Below, piece by piece: positions 1 to 8,456 of a stretch of 64,000 nt of DNA (position 1 is the first letter of the stretch; each line of letters starts with the position of its first letter). The DNA comes from Aliishimia ponticola. GTDB taxonomy: Bacteria > Pseudomonadota > Alphaproteobacteria > Rhodobacterales > Rhodobacteraceae. The notes beneath the pieces were generated by a model. The model did not search any database. It saw only the letters and a list, made by a program, of their open reading frames with translations, and was not told the DNA's origin. The position numbers were made by a program, and so were the translations under genes. Where the stretch lies: assembly GCF_004803475.1 (NCBI RefSeq), contig NZ_SRKY01000003.1, positions 599,260-663,259 of the forward strand, in the 5' to 3' direction.

Positions 1-497
1 ATGATCGCCGCAAAGATCGTCAGGATCACGATATTGACCCACGGGATCGGCTTGCGGCCATCCGGACCTTCGGGGAAGGGCTTCACGCTGATCGCGTTCG
101 GAAAAATCGACAGGAACTCGTTGCGCCATCCGTAATGCGTGACCAGAACCCATTCAGGATCGTCCTTCGAAGACACCGCATCATTCGCTTCGGTATACAG
201 ATTCGCAGTATCGAATTTGAAATAGGGCGGCCAGCTCCAGCCCGTGTCCTCATTGCGGTACACGATCGGTCGGCCATTCGCGCGCACCCCTTGGATGAAC
301 TGCACGTCTCGGTTGGCCAGATCGACTGACTGATCCTCCGGCACAGACCAGAACATCCGCGTCCAGTCGCGCAGATCCTGCCGCTCCTCATAGGTGTTCA
401 CGATCCGCACCACATCTTTTTGCGGCAGCGTGTAGTGAAAGAAAGTCGCGACAGCCATCCAGAACACAAGGATGACGAACCATTTGACGTAGGACAT
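1..497 (-). CDS. DUF1523 family membrane protein (3' end cut by window)
   Basis: The reading frame runs from an ATG at 497 off the left edge of the window, so only the first 165 or so residues are visible. They begin with a hydrophobic segment (residues 5-20), continue with the motif VVRIVNTYEERQDL typical of the DUF1523 family of Rhodobacterales, and enter a second hydrophobic segment (VNIVILTIFAAIM) at the window edge. The likely topology is an N-terminal anchor, a soluble middle domain and a C-terminal membrane segment. A good Shine-Dalgarno (GGGAGAG) precedes the ATG. It is the last visible gene of a minus-strand block with an AAA ATPase and DUF6638. No biochemical function is known for the family. 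Confidence 0.8.
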   Translation of the reverse strand, partial: MSYVKWFVILVFWMAVATFFHYTLPQKDVVRIVNTYEERQDLRDWTRMFWSVPEDQSVDLANRDVQFIQGVRANGRPIVYRNEDTGWSWPPYFKFDTANLYTEANDAVSSKDDPEWVLVTHYGWRNEFLSIFPNAISVKPFPEGPDGRKPIPWVNIVILTIFAAI

Positions 498-512
498 GTG
501 CCTCTCTCCCGA

Positions 513-776
513 TCAGGCGAAATTAGTCAGATAGATGATAAGCGCGACCACAAGGGTCGGCACGATATAAACACCAAGGATCAGCTTGCGACGCAGCGAA
601 CTGTCATACTCCTCCAGCCCCGCTTCGACGAACGCCTCGCGCGGGCCTTGCGGGTCTTCTTCCCATTCCTCGTTCAACTTGCGGCGGCGCACCGACCGGG
701 AATAGAGCGAAAGAACGATATAGACGAGGGTCATCAGTACGAACCCCACAACCACCAGCCTCGCCAATGCAAACAT
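513..776 (-). CDS. Small two-span membrane protein of the AAA/DUF6638 block
   Basis: This 87-residue protein has a hydrophobic segment at residues 5-24, a charged central stretch of about 40 residues (RRRKLNEEWEEDPQGPREAF), and a second hydrophobic segment at about 66-85. This predicts a hairpin membrane protein with a soluble loop. It starts 1 nt after the DUF6638 stop codon and ends 15 nt before the DUF1523 gene, so it is almost certainly cotranscribed with both. I do not recognise a named family. Its tight placement suggests it is a membrane partner of the neighbouring proteins; that is inference. Confidence 0.75.
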   Translation of the reverse strand: MFALARLVVVGFVLMTLVYIVLSLYSRSVRRRKLNEEWEEDPQGPREAFVEAGLEEYDSSLRRKLILGVYIVPTLVVALIIYLTNFA

Positions 777-777
777 A

Positions 778-2121
778 CTACCGCCTCCTGATGGCGCCCC
801 AAGGCCCCACTTGCGTCACCAAATCCTTGGGCGGCGGCGTATCGCCTTCCATCGCCGGCTCCCGGCCAAAGATCGCCGCCCGCGCCCCCGCTTTGTCCAC
901 CTGATACTCTCGTTCAAGATAATCCGCCACATAAGCCTTCTTGGCATCCGGCCAGGCGGCATAGGTCTGATAGAACAAGTCCTTGTGGCAAATGAACAAT
1001 TGCCGGACATCCTTGGGGGACAATTCCGCCAGCGCCATGTTGATCAGGTCCGCATCCGGGTGGTCCGCAGCCCGCAACGTGTAGAAATAGGCCGGATGCT
1101 TCGATGTAATCCGCGGCCACGGCCCACCGTTTTCGGCCCAGTTGACCAGCGCGGCCAGCGCATGGAATTCCTCGGGCAACCGGTCCGCATAGGTGCGCGC
1201 AAGCCGCCGCATCTCGGCGCGGGACCGCAAATCAAGGTCGGTCGCCTCCCCCGCCACCGCATCGATCAGGATGAAATCCATCTTCTGGCGCAGGATCGCG
1301 GCCGCATCGACCCCTTGCGCCGCTACGATCGGCTCAACCAGCCCGTTCAAATCAAAGAACTTCGCAATCTCGTTGCGCTGGCTCATATGGAACACATAGG
1401 GCACCGGCACGCCCTCAAGGATACGCGGATCGCCCGCCGTCAGAATGGCCGGGTGCGTCACATCCTGAAATACGTAAAGCGGGCCGAAATGCGTGGTCCA
1501 GAAATTGCCCTGCTCGAACTCCATGTGCTTCAGCCGCACCGGATTGCGCGTCACATCCCCGGTCTTTTCGGCAAGCTGGATCATCTCGCCGATCAGCACA
1601 TCGTCGAACCAGGCCTCCTCTTCCTTGAGAAACCGATCGACCTTGGCCCCCAATGTATGCGCATGGGTCACCGTCCCCTGCGTTGTATCGGCATCGATTG
1701 TGATCTTGCGGATATCGAACAATTTGCGCGGGCTGGTGATCGTATAGACGGAATTCACCAACTCCCCCGCCACCGCATCCCGCGCCGTCAAGGCAAAGAG
1801 CTCTGGCTCGTTCTCTTCAATGAAATGCCGCAAGATCGTGCGCGAGGTCGAGAATTTCGCATTGAGGAGCGGCGCTTTCTTTTGCTCCGTCGTGAGCAGA
1901 ATGAACTGCCGGTTCACCCCCGCATGATTAAGATAAAGCTCATCCTCAAGCTCCAGCCCGATCTCCGGGGAAAACCCGGAAATATCGATGTAGAAATCCA
2001 TCAGCGCCGTGCGCTTGCCGGTCAGATGCTCCAACGCGCGATTATACCGCTCCACCATCGCGGGGCTCGCCACATGGATCAGATTGCCGAACATCAGGCC
2101 TTTCTGGATAAGACGCTTCAT
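778..2121 (-). CDS. DUF6638 family protein
   Basis: This 447-residue soluble protein matches what I know of the DUF6638 family, found in Rhodobacterales beside the same AAA ATPase. It has no signal peptide or membrane segment. The N-terminal 120 residues are rich in short beta-like segments (TALMDFYIDISGFSPEIGLE), and the C-terminal half is helical with many acidic and aromatic residues. I see no catalytic motif. It lies between the AAA ATPase gene (upstream, separated by a 139-bp gap containing a repeat) and the two-span membrane protein (1 nt downstream). Function is unknown; a scaffold or substrate of the ATPase is a reasonable guess. Confidence 0.75.
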   Translation of the reverse strand: MKRLIQKGLMFGNLIHVASPAMVERYNRALEHLTGKRTALMDFYIDISGFSPEIGLELEDELYLNHAGVNRQFILLTTEQKKAPLLNAKFSTSRTILRHFIEENEPELFALTARDAVAGELVNSVYTITSPRKLFDIRKITIDADTTQGTVTHAHTLGAKVDRFLKEEEAWFDDVLIGEMIQLAEKTGDVTRNPVRLKHMEFEQGNFWTTHFGPLYVFQDVTHPAILTAGDPRILEGVPVPYVFHMSQRNEIAKFFDLNGLVEPIVAAQGVDAAAILRQKMDFILIDAVAGEATDLDLRSRAEMRRLARTYADRLPEEFHALAALVNWAENGGPWPRITSKHPAYFYTLRAADHPDADLINMALAELSPKDVRQLFICHKDLFYQTYAAWPDAKKAYVADYLEREYQVDKAGARAAIFGREPAMEGDTPPPKDLVTQVGPWGAIRRR

Positions 2122-2207
2122 CGCAGCGCTCCGCGCAGATCAGATGACCCGGCCGACCCGATCGAACCCAAACGTGGCAAAGCCCGCCGCGCCATGACCA
2201 AGTCCGC

Positions 2208-2228
2208 TTCATTGTTCCTCAAATACTC
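2208..2228 (-). repeat. Intergenic GAGTATTTG-type repeat, copy 1
   Basis: Read on the minus strand, this gap between the AAA gene and the DUF6638 gene contains GAGTATTTGAGGAACAATGA. The same core recurs at 4250-4280 (GGGAGTATTTGGGGAACAAT) in the next intergenic gap of the block. Near-identical elements are, to my knowledge, scattered through Rhodobacterales intergenic regions. No function is established. Confidence 0.6.
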
Positions 2229-2260
2229 AAATCCGACCGCGCCAAATGCGCGTGCGCGCT

Positions 2261-4198
2261 TCATCCGCCGCCCTCCAGATACCGTTTCTTCGCCTCGGCA
2301 GAACGTTGCATGTCCCGCACCATCCCATCGATCGCGACCTCGTCAGACTTGTCAGCATACCGGAACTCACTATCGGCATAGCGGTTGATCTCCTGCACGA
2401 CCATATCCACCGTGATCGGCTGACGCAGCTCCGCGATCATGCCCAGCTTTTCGTCATACGGCTTGAACAGGAACAGATCAGGCTCTTCCATCCAGTCATC
2501 GGGCAGCTCGAAATCCATCGCGCGGACCTTCACCGCATCGGTGATATTCTTGATCGCCCGCCCGGTGAACCGGGGGTCCGCCTCCTGAATGGCCTTGAGG
2601 TAGGCGCCCAGCTTGGCAATCGTGTCGAGCGCCCCAACCCGCGCTGCGACCTCATCGAACACCCTGACCAGCCCCTCTTCGTGAGGCCGCGCATGCCCGT
2701 CAAAGCTCTTGGCAACCGCGCGCTTGATCTCTTGCGCCGCGTAAAGCTCATGATCGCCCAACGGAATATCGTGGTTCTTGCCCATCAACAGCGCAAGGAT
2801 ATCGACATAATCCTCCCGCGTCTGCGGACCGTCCACAAGGAACCGCGCCCCCGCCCGCTGGCGCAACGCATCGTCCACATTCTCCGGATAGTTGGAGAAC
2901 ATCCCAAAAGTGCAATTGCCCCGCACCACGGTATTGGCACCGGCGAAACTCTCCATCAACACGGCGGTAATTTCCAACTGCCCCGAAGATGACTGCCGAT
3001 CTCCGCGCTTGCCGGCCAACTGGTCAATATCGTCAATCGTGCCAAAACCAATGACCGACGGGTCCAGCACGTTGTTGATAAAGGCCTTGGCGTTCTGCCC
3101 CGATTTGCCCTGATAGCTGTCGATATTGTCCGTCGACAGGTTCTGATAGCGAAACGGATAGCCCGCATTCAAACAATACTCGTTGATCAGGCCTGCCATC
3201 ATCTGGATCAGCGTGGTCTTGCCCGTCCCCGGCATACCATCCCCCATGAAGGTAAGGATGAACCCACCCAGCTCCACAAAGGGGTTCAGCCGCCGATCAA
3301 AATCATAGGCCATGATCATCTTGGCGAGCCGCATCGCCTGATACTTCGCGATGTGGTTGCCGACCACCTCGTTGGGCTTCTTGAAGGTCATCGTCAGCGT
3401 AGAGGATTTCGCCTTGGTCGCCGGGACGAACCCGGCAATCGGCAGATCATCTGCCTCCACCCGCCACCTTGCCGTCTCGAACGGACCCAGACGCTCTGCC
3501 GATTGGGCGCGCAGCGCAACCTTCTCCATGACCGTTTCCGCAAAGGCCGCGACCACCGCCACCAGTTGCGCATCCTCAGGCGCATGTGCCGCCACCGCCT
3601 GATCCAGCGCCCAAAGCGCGCCATGCAAAGCGGTTTGACCATTATCGGTCAACAGCTCATCGAACTCGCCTAGCTCAACCGTCACCTCGCTCAGATGCGG
3701 GGCGATCAGGAAGGCCGTCGCATTGGCAAAAACATGCAGCGTGACCAAAGCCTCCGCCGCCAGCAATTCGGTAAATTCGGTCCGCCGGTTCTGCGCCAGA
3801 TGCCCTTCCAGATTGTCCCGTTTGAGATCGCCCAGCCCGGAAGTCTCCGCATAGGCCTCCGCCACCGCCAGAGAAATCGCCAAAGCGCGCCGCAATACGT
3901 TCAGCACCGTCGCCTGCAGGGGGGAGACAAGCGCGTCGTCCTCGTCGGCCCCCTCGATCCGGTTCACCAACTGCACCGCGCCAACGGGAACCGTGCGCCG
4001 CGTCACCAGACCCGGCGTCGTACTGCGAAACCTGCGCCGCGTGCCAATCCCGGCAGAGCGTTCCGGCTCCGGCACCGCAGCCACGGCCTTACCGATCCGC
4101 GGCGCATGGTCAAACCCCTGAAGCAAAGCCAGCGCCATCGGGTAATGCTTGACGATCTCCGCCTCGCGCAGTTCCATCTCATTCGCCGTTTCGGTCAT
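2261..4198 (-). CDS. AAA family ATPase of uncharacterised Rhodobacterales block
   Basis: The 645-residue protein has a helical N-terminal region (about 1-280) of no recognised family and a C-terminal AAA module. Walker A is GMPGTGKTT at about 321-329, Walker B is IGFGTIDDID at about 383-392, sensor 1 lies in MFSNYPENV (about 433-441), and an arginine-finger-like LRQRAGAR follows at about 445-452. All nucleotide-handling residues are present, so it should hydrolyse ATP. I chose the ATG at 4198 because GAGGGTGG sits just upstream; an in-frame ATG at 4264 has no such site and reads through a repeat. Neighbours are DUF6638, DUF1523, a coiled-coil protein and small membrane proteins, which suggests a membrane-linked remodelling machine. 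The substrate is unknown. Confidence 0.85.
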   Translation of the reverse strand: MTETANEMELREAEIVKHYPMALALLQGFDHAPRIGKAVAAVPEPERSAGIGTRRRFRSTTPGLVTRRTVPVGAVQLVNRIEGADEDDALVSPLQATVLNVLRRALAISLAVAEAYAETSGLGDLKRDNLEGHLAQNRRTEFTELLAAEALVTLHVFANATAFLIAPHLSEVTVELGEFDELLTDNGQTALHGALWALDQAVAAHAPEDAQLVAVVAAFAETVMEKVALRAQSAERLGPFETARWRVEADDLPIAGFVPATKAKSSTLTMTFKKPNEVVGNHIAKYQAMRLAKMIMAYDFDRRLNPFVELGGFILTFMGDGMPGTGKTTLIQMMAGLINEYCLNAGYPFRYQNLSTDNIDSYQGKSGQNAKAFINNVLDPSVIGFGTIDDIDQLAGKRGDRQSSSGQLEITAVLMESFAGANTVVRGNCTFGMFSNYPENVDDALRQRAGARFLVDGPQTREDYVDILALLMGKNHDIPLGDHELYAAQEIKRAVAKSFDGHARPHEEGLVRVFDEVAARVGALDTIAKLGAYLKAIQEADPRFTGRAIKNITDAVKVRAMDFELPDDWMEEPDLFLFKPYDEKLGMIAELRQPITVDMVVQEINRYADSEFRYADKSDEVAIDGMVRDMQRSAEAKKRYLEGGG

Positions 4199-4249
4199 TC
4201 CACCCTCATTGCCTTTGCAAGCCGGCCCATCGCCGCCACTCCGCTTGCA

Positions 4250-4280
4250 TTCATTGTTCCCCAAATACTCCCGCCGGAGG
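4250..4280 (-). repeat. Intergenic GAGTATTTG-type repeat, copy 2
   Basis: The gap between the 371-aa protein gene and the AAA ATPase gene is filled by CCTCCGGCGGGAGTATTTG followed by GGGGAACAATGAA on the minus strand. The first part is itself an inverted repeat (CTCCGGCGGGAG). It shares the GAGTATTTG-G-GGAACAATGAA core with 2208-2228. Confidence 0.65.
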
Positions 4281-4282
4281 CG

Positions 4283-5398
4283 TCAATACCGCAGCACACG
4301 CGATCCGCTCACCACATATTTGCGCACGGTATCGAAACCCGACGGGTTCAATTCACTAAGCACCTGAAACGGACGCGCGGGCAAAATGATCGATCGCTGC
4401 ATGCGCGTCGTTCCCGTTTCCGCGCCGCGGCCAGAGAACGGATCCAGCGCGAAAATTTCGCGCTCCACTTTCGAAAACCAACCGGCACGTTCTTCGACGA
4501 CGCGCTCGGACTGCAAATCCTCTTCGGTCCACACCAGCGCCCAATCTTGCCCAACAGGGGCCTTCGCCGCGCTCAGCACCTCGCCCAGTGGGCCGGATTG
4601 CGCCGTAAAGGCCGAGGAATACAGCGGACCGACATGAAGCCGTCGCAATCGCTTAGGATGCAAGTCGTCAAAATCCTCGTCGAACCCCTTGGCGATTGTA
4701 ACCAGTTTGAGCGCACCAAGGCTTTGCGCCATCAAATGGGCTTGCGCCTCGGGCCAGCGGCGCTGGTCTTTGGGCAGCGGAGTGCGACCGGTGTCCTCGC
4801 ATTCCATCAAATAGATGACCGGCAGATTCAACTGGCTGTCCCAGACCGCCCAGTGGATCAAAAACCTGCGCCGGTCCTCGCCCAGATTGCCCAACCATTG
4901 AAGGCTTGGATCATTGCGCGCCCAGAACAGTTGGCCCTTCTGCAACTCCTCATAATACAGCCGCTGCGACAGCGCGAATTGCAGCTTGGTCGGCACTTTG
5001 CGTTCACCGATGATGACATCGACCATCTGCCGTTTGAGATCGGCGACCGACGGCGCTCCGGCCAGATGCGTGTCGGCCTGAAGCGCATCATGTCCCATCG
5101 TCAGGATTTCCGTCGCCGTCGGGAAACCGCTTTCCGTCCTGTCGATGGCGAGCGAGCCGAAGAACCGTCCGGTATCCCGACCCACCAGCAGGTATTTGAG
5201 GCTGAGCGCCCGGAAGGTAAACGTCAGCGCCGTCGCATAGCGCACCAGCAGCTTGACCTCCTCCCGGCTCAGATCGCCTTCGGTCTCCATCACGCCGGCG
5301 ACACGCGCCATGTGGCCCATCACCGTTTCGAACTTGCGGAAATAGCGGCGCGAAGCGAAGAGGTCGGTCAGGCCAGCGGAATTGGCGGGATCAGTCAT
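4283..5398 (-). CDS. Conserved protein of unknown function, 371 aa
   Basis: The protein has no signal peptide, no clear membrane helix and no motif I recognise. It is mostly alpha-helical at the N-terminus (residues 1-140) and mixed in the rest, with short conserved-looking patches such as LNLPVIYLMECED and SIILPARPFQVLSELNPSGFDTVRKY near the C-terminus. The start at 5398 is set by a 4-nt ATGA overlap with the stop codon of the upstream membrane-protein gene, a sign of translational coupling. It belongs to the AAA/DUF6638/coiled-coil block and is probably made together with its neighbours. Confidence 0.75.
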   Translation of the reverse strand: MTDPANSAGLTDLFASRRYFRKFETVMGHMARVAGVMETEGDLSREEVKLLVRYATALTFTFRALSLKYLLVGRDTGRFFGSLAIDRTESGFPTATEILTMGHDALQADTHLAGAPSVADLKRQMVDVIIGERKVPTKLQFALSQRLYYEELQKGQLFWARNDPSLQWLGNLGEDRRRFLIHWAVWDSQLNLPVIYLMECEDTGRTPLPKDQRRWPEAQAHLMAQSLGALKLVTIAKGFDEDFDDLHPKRLRRLHVGPLYSSAFTAQSGPLGEVLSAAKAPVGQDWALVWTEEDLQSERVVEERAGWFSKVEREIFALDPFSGRGAETGTTRMQRSIILPARPFQVLSELNPSGFDTVRKYVVSGSRVLRY

Positions 5399-5751
5399 CT
5401 GCGTTTTTCGTCCCAATCGAGATCGAATTCATAATTCGTTTCCTGCCTCGCATGCCACACCGCAAACCTGGGAAACCAGCGCCCCAAAACTCCGAATGCC
5501 GCGAAGGTGGAACGCGGGTACACAGCAAACATGATGAAAGGGATACCCAGAAAGCTCATCGTGATAGCCACAAGATTGGCAACCTGCGAACCGTTGAAAA
5601 GAAGCGCCATCCAGACCACTTGAGCAAACGCAAGCCCGGCCCAAGTGTACCGCCTTAATCGTACCCATCGCGGCTTAAAGTCAGCCCCCAACTCGTTCAG
5701 GCTTTTTACCCTCAACGGCTTTGGTCGTTCAAACAAGCTTTCTGGCTTCAA
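5395..5751 (-). CDS. Membrane protein, 118 aa, TTG start
   Basis: The protein has a short basic N-terminus (residues 1-35) and two hydrophobic stretches (about 36-55 and 57-78), then a hydrophilic, basic and aromatic tail. It starts with TTG at 5751, overlapping the stop codon of the 34-aa gene as TTGA, with a strong Shine-Dalgarno (AAGAAGGGTGG) inside that gene. No in-frame ATG lies in a better position. It in turn overlaps the next gene by ATGA, so three consecutive genes are translationally coupled. It is probably an inner-membrane component of the block; I recognise no family. Confidence 0.75.
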   Translation of the reverse strand: MKPESLFERPKPLRVKSLNELGADFKPRWVRLRRYTWAGLAFAQVVWMALLFNGSQVANLVAITMSFLGIPFIMFAVYPRSTFAAFGVLGRWFPRFAVWHARQETNYEFDLDWDEKRR

Positions 5752-5852
5752 GCCCGGCCACCCTTCTTCGTCTTACCCAACAGAACCAGTCCAGTGGTCC
5801 CGGCGACGATCCACAGAACAGAAACGAAGATCAGAAGAGTTCCGATACTCAT
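5748..5852 (-). CDS. 34-residue single-span membrane protein
   Basis: An ATG at 5852 opens a 35-codon frame encoding one hydrophobic helix (about residues 4-26, MSIGTLLIFVSVLWIVAG and onward) followed by a short basic tail, KTKKGGRA. The basic tail on the cytoplasmic side predicts an N-out, C-in topology. GAATGAAAC before the ATG gives only a weak ribosome binding site. Its stop codon overlaps the TTG start of the next gene, and the same short region carries the ribosome binding site for that gene. The frame is too small for default gene calling, but position, hydrophobic profile and coupling argue that it is real. Confidence 0.65.
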   Translation of the reverse strand: MSIGTLLIFVSVLWIVAGTTGLVLLGKTKKGGRA

Positions 5853-5937
5853 GTTTCATTCTTTCCTGCTTTCTCGTCTTTAGCGCTCCGCCCATCGTCG
5901 GCCTAAACGCACCTTTCAGAGCGCTCCTGGGACGCCG

Positions 5938-7014
5938 CTACCCTCCATACGCATTTGCGTCGTGCTTTTTCACGATATCTTCAAACCGGCGGGCAAAGCG
6001 TTCGTCGGCCTTGGCCTTGGCTTCCAGCACGTCACGGGCAAAGACCATCTGGTCCTCATGCGCTTCCATCATGTCGGCCATTTTCTGGTTGGTCGCAGCG
6101 CCGATCCCGGCCATGGCGGATTGCGCCTCTTGATCCGTCTTGACGCCGATCTCGTTGATCCGGTGCGCCACGTCCTGCTGCTGCGCCGTTTTCAAGGATT
6201 TCGTCAGCGCATCATAAAGCACGACCCGCTGCTGCGTGTCTGTTTGCAGCTTGTTGATCAGCACCATCTGCGTCGCCGCCTGGTTCTGCAAGCTGTCGAC
6301 CCAAGTCTTGCCCTTTTCGATATAGCGCCCAAGCGTTTGCGATTTGGCCAGTTTGACCTGCTCTTGTTGCACCATCTCGTTATATTGCTTGTTCACATCC
6401 GCAAGCTGCGTCTCCAACGCGGTGCGCTTGGCCGCATCGGTTTCAGAGGCGATCTGGTTTTCCAGCGCAATGATCTTGGGATCCATCGCCTTGATCTGGT
6501 CCTGCAGATCCGCCAGCTCCTTGACCGTGAATTCGCGCTCATCCAGCGTTTCGGTCAGGTTGATGCCGACCTTGACCTTCTCGCCTTCCAGCACGTCAAG
6601 CTGACCTTGCAGCAGTTTCACAATCGTATCGGACTTGGCGATGAGATCTTGCAGCTTGTCATCGATGGAGGCAGTGCGAATACGTTCGGCCCGCATGGAA
6701 TCCGACTTGGCCTTGGCGAAGATACCGACGAAGCTTTCCCAGCCGGTTTTCGTGCGCATCTCGTCGAAATCCTTGGAAAATCCCGCCGTCACATCATCAA
6801 GCCCCATGATAAGTTCGGCGATATTGGCGTTCATCACTTCGGTGTGGGCGTGCACGTCGTCCAAGGTGGCGTTCTCGATATCGAACTGGATATCGGCGCC
6901 TTCCTTCATTTTGGCCCGCGCTGTTTCGATCCGGCTTGTCAGCTCTGCGATCTTCGACTGTGCTTCCGCCACTTGCGCCTGCGAATCCCGAACCTGCGCG
7001 TCAAAATCAGCCAT
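5938..7014 (-). CDS. Long coiled-coil protein, possibly TelA-like
   Basis: The 358-residue protein is almost wholly helical, dominated by heptad-like stretches rich in A, E, K and Q (residues 1-35, 150-260 and 320-358), with no signal peptide or membrane span. The section AATQMVLINKLQTDTQQRV (about 275-295) resembles the pattern of the toxic-anion-resistance (TelA) family, but weakly, so I treat that only as a possibility. The start is at 7014, preceded by GAGGGGACGATTTA; a longer frame to 7143 lacks a ribosome binding site and reads as non-coding. It is the first gene of the minus-strand block and probably lies closest to the promoter. Confidence 0.75.
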   Translation of the reverse strand: MADFDAQVRDSQAQVAEAQSKIAELTSRIETARAKMKEGADIQFDIENATLDDVHAHTEVMNANIAELIMGLDDVTAGFSKDFDEMRTKTGWESFVGIFAKAKSDSMRAERIRTASIDDKLQDLIAKSDTIVKLLQGQLDVLEGEKVKVGINLTETLDEREFTVKELADLQDQIKAMDPKIIALENQIASETDAAKRTALETQLADVNKQYNEMVQQEQVKLAKSQTLGRYIEKGKTWVDSLQNQAATQMVLINKLQTDTQQRVVLYDALTKSLKTAQQQDVAHRINEIGVKTDQEAQSAMAGIGAATNQKMADMMEAHEDQMVFARDVLEAKAKADERFARRFEDIVKKHDANAYGG

Positions 7015-7313
7015 TAAATCGTCCCCTCTTTCCAAACATGTGCGACGGATATAGGGAATGTGAATGGCATTTACATCATCCGCGCCGTCGATTTTCCAAC
7101 AATGTTCGCAAATTGGGCGACCCATGGGAAGAAAAACACGCAAAAGCGGGCGGCTCTTTCGCGGGCGTTGCGCGTCTGCTATGGCGAGGACGGGCCGCGG
7201 GCGATGGCGTCGCGGGAGAGGTACCTCTTGGCCCGCTTTTCGATCCTGTACGCCGGGACTTTCAATCGGGAGATTGGAGGCCCGCCCCTTCTCCCAAAGC
7301 CGGGAGACGCGCC

Positions 7314-8441
7314 ATGTCGGATTGGTCGCCAGAAAAAACGCAAGTCAAAAGCTGGAATGAATGGGATAGGCTGCGCCACGTGATCGTGGGCCGCGCCGAT
7401 GATTGTCATATCCCGCCCGAAGAACCCGCGCTGGACGCCAAGGTGCCCGAGGATTCCGACATGCGCGGCCAATGGGGCCGGCGCCCACAGGAAACCATTG
7501 ATCGGGCCAACGAACTGCTGGACCAGTTCGCCAACCAACTGAAAGCACGCGGTATCCGGGTGGATCGCCCCGACAGCATTGATCATTCCAAACCCGTCAC
7601 GACGCCCGATTTCCACACCGACAGTCAATTCGGCTGTATGCCGCCTCGCGACGTGCTGCTGACGGTGGGGCATGAGATCCTCGAAGCGACCATGTCCTAC
7701 CGCTGCCGTTGGTTTGAATATCTGAACTATCGCCCGCTCATGCAGCGCTATTGGGACGAAGACCCGAATTTTCGTCATGAGGCCGCGCCCAAGCCGCGCC
7801 TGACGGATGCGGATTATCACCCCGACTATCTGTCCGAGAAAATTGGCGTGGAAAAGCGCCTGCAATGGGCGGCGGAGAAGTTCTTTGTCACGACCGAGGA
7901 AGAGCCGTTGTTCGACGCCGCCGATGTGCTGCGATTTGGGCGCGATCTGGTCGTGCAGCACGGCTTTACGACGAACCTCAAGGGGATCGAATGGCTGCGC
8001 CGCCACTTCCCGGATCACCGGGTGCATACGGTCAACTTCCCCGGTGATCCCTACCCGATCCACATTGATGCGACCTTCACGCCGCTGCGCCCCGGCCTGA
8101 TCCTGAACAACCCGCAACGCCGTCTGCCGGAGGATCAGCGCGGCATATTCGAAAAGAATGGTTGGGAAATCGTCGATGCGGCGCAACCTGCACACAATGC
8201 CCCGCCGCCGCTGTGCTATTCCTCCACATGGCTCAGCATGAATGTGCTGGTGCTGGACCCGAAAACAGTCTGCGTCGAGAAGTCCGAGGTTTATCAGGCC
8301 GAACAGATGGACAAGCTGGGCATGGAGGTGGTCGAAGTCGACCTGCGTGATGCCTATGCCTTTGGCGGCGGGCTGCATTGTTGCACCGCTGATGTGTATC
8401 GCGATGGCGATTGCGAGGATTACTTCCCCAACCAGCCCTGA
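7314..8441 (+). CDS. Glycine/inosamine-type amidinotransferase
   Basis: The 375-residue protein belongs to the amidinotransferase superfamily of L-arginine:glycine and scyllo-inosamine-4-phosphate amidinotransferases, which move an amidino group from arginine to an amine. The C-terminal motif GGGLHCCTADV carries the catalytic cysteine (Cys356), and the DAADVLRFGRDLVVQ and PIHIDATFTPLRPG segments supply the conserved acidic and His residues expected in the active site. The start at 7314 follows GGGAG. It stands alone with no visible antibiotic or creatine pathway, so the acceptor amine cannot be named from context. The family assignment is firm; the substrate is not. Confidence 0.85.
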   Translation: MSDWSPEKTQVKSWNEWDRLRHVIVGRADDCHIPPEEPALDAKVPEDSDMRGQWGRRPQETIDRANELLDQFANQLKARGIRVDRPDSIDHSKPVTTPDFHTDSQFGCMPPRDVLLTVGHEILEATMSYRCRWFEYLNYRPLMQRYWDEDPNFRHEAAPKPRLTDADYHPDYLSEKIGVEKRLQWAAEKFFVTTEEEPLFDAADVLRFGRDLVVQHGFTTNLKGIEWLRRHFPDHRVHTVNFPGDPYPIHIDATFTPLRPGLILNNPQRRLPEDQRGIFEKNGWEIVDAAQPAHNAPPPLCYSSTWLSMNVLVLDPKTVCVEKSEVYQAEQMDKLGMEVVEVDLRDAYAFGGGLHCCTADVYRDGDCEDYFPNQP

Positions 8442-8456
8442 CGCCGGACGGCCAAT

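Noticed and set aside
811..2388. 525-codon plus-strand open frame opposite DUF6638
   Set aside because: It is antisense to a coherent protein and consists of Arg/His/Pro/Leu-rich sequence without domains, a usual artefact in GC-rich genes.
3695..5434. 579-codon plus-strand open frame over the AAA and 371-aa genes
   Set aside because: It spans two minus-strand genes and the gap between them, has shadow composition and no ribosome binding site.
5962..7017. 351-codon plus-strand open frame opposite the coiled-coil gene
   Set aside because: Composition (His, Leu, Arg, Phe) mirrors the coiled-coil gene's codons; no ribosome binding site or domain.
7179..8378. 399-codon minus-strand open frame opposite the amidinotransferase
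   Set aside because: The plus strand encodes a complete active site; the antisense frame has no recognisable feature.
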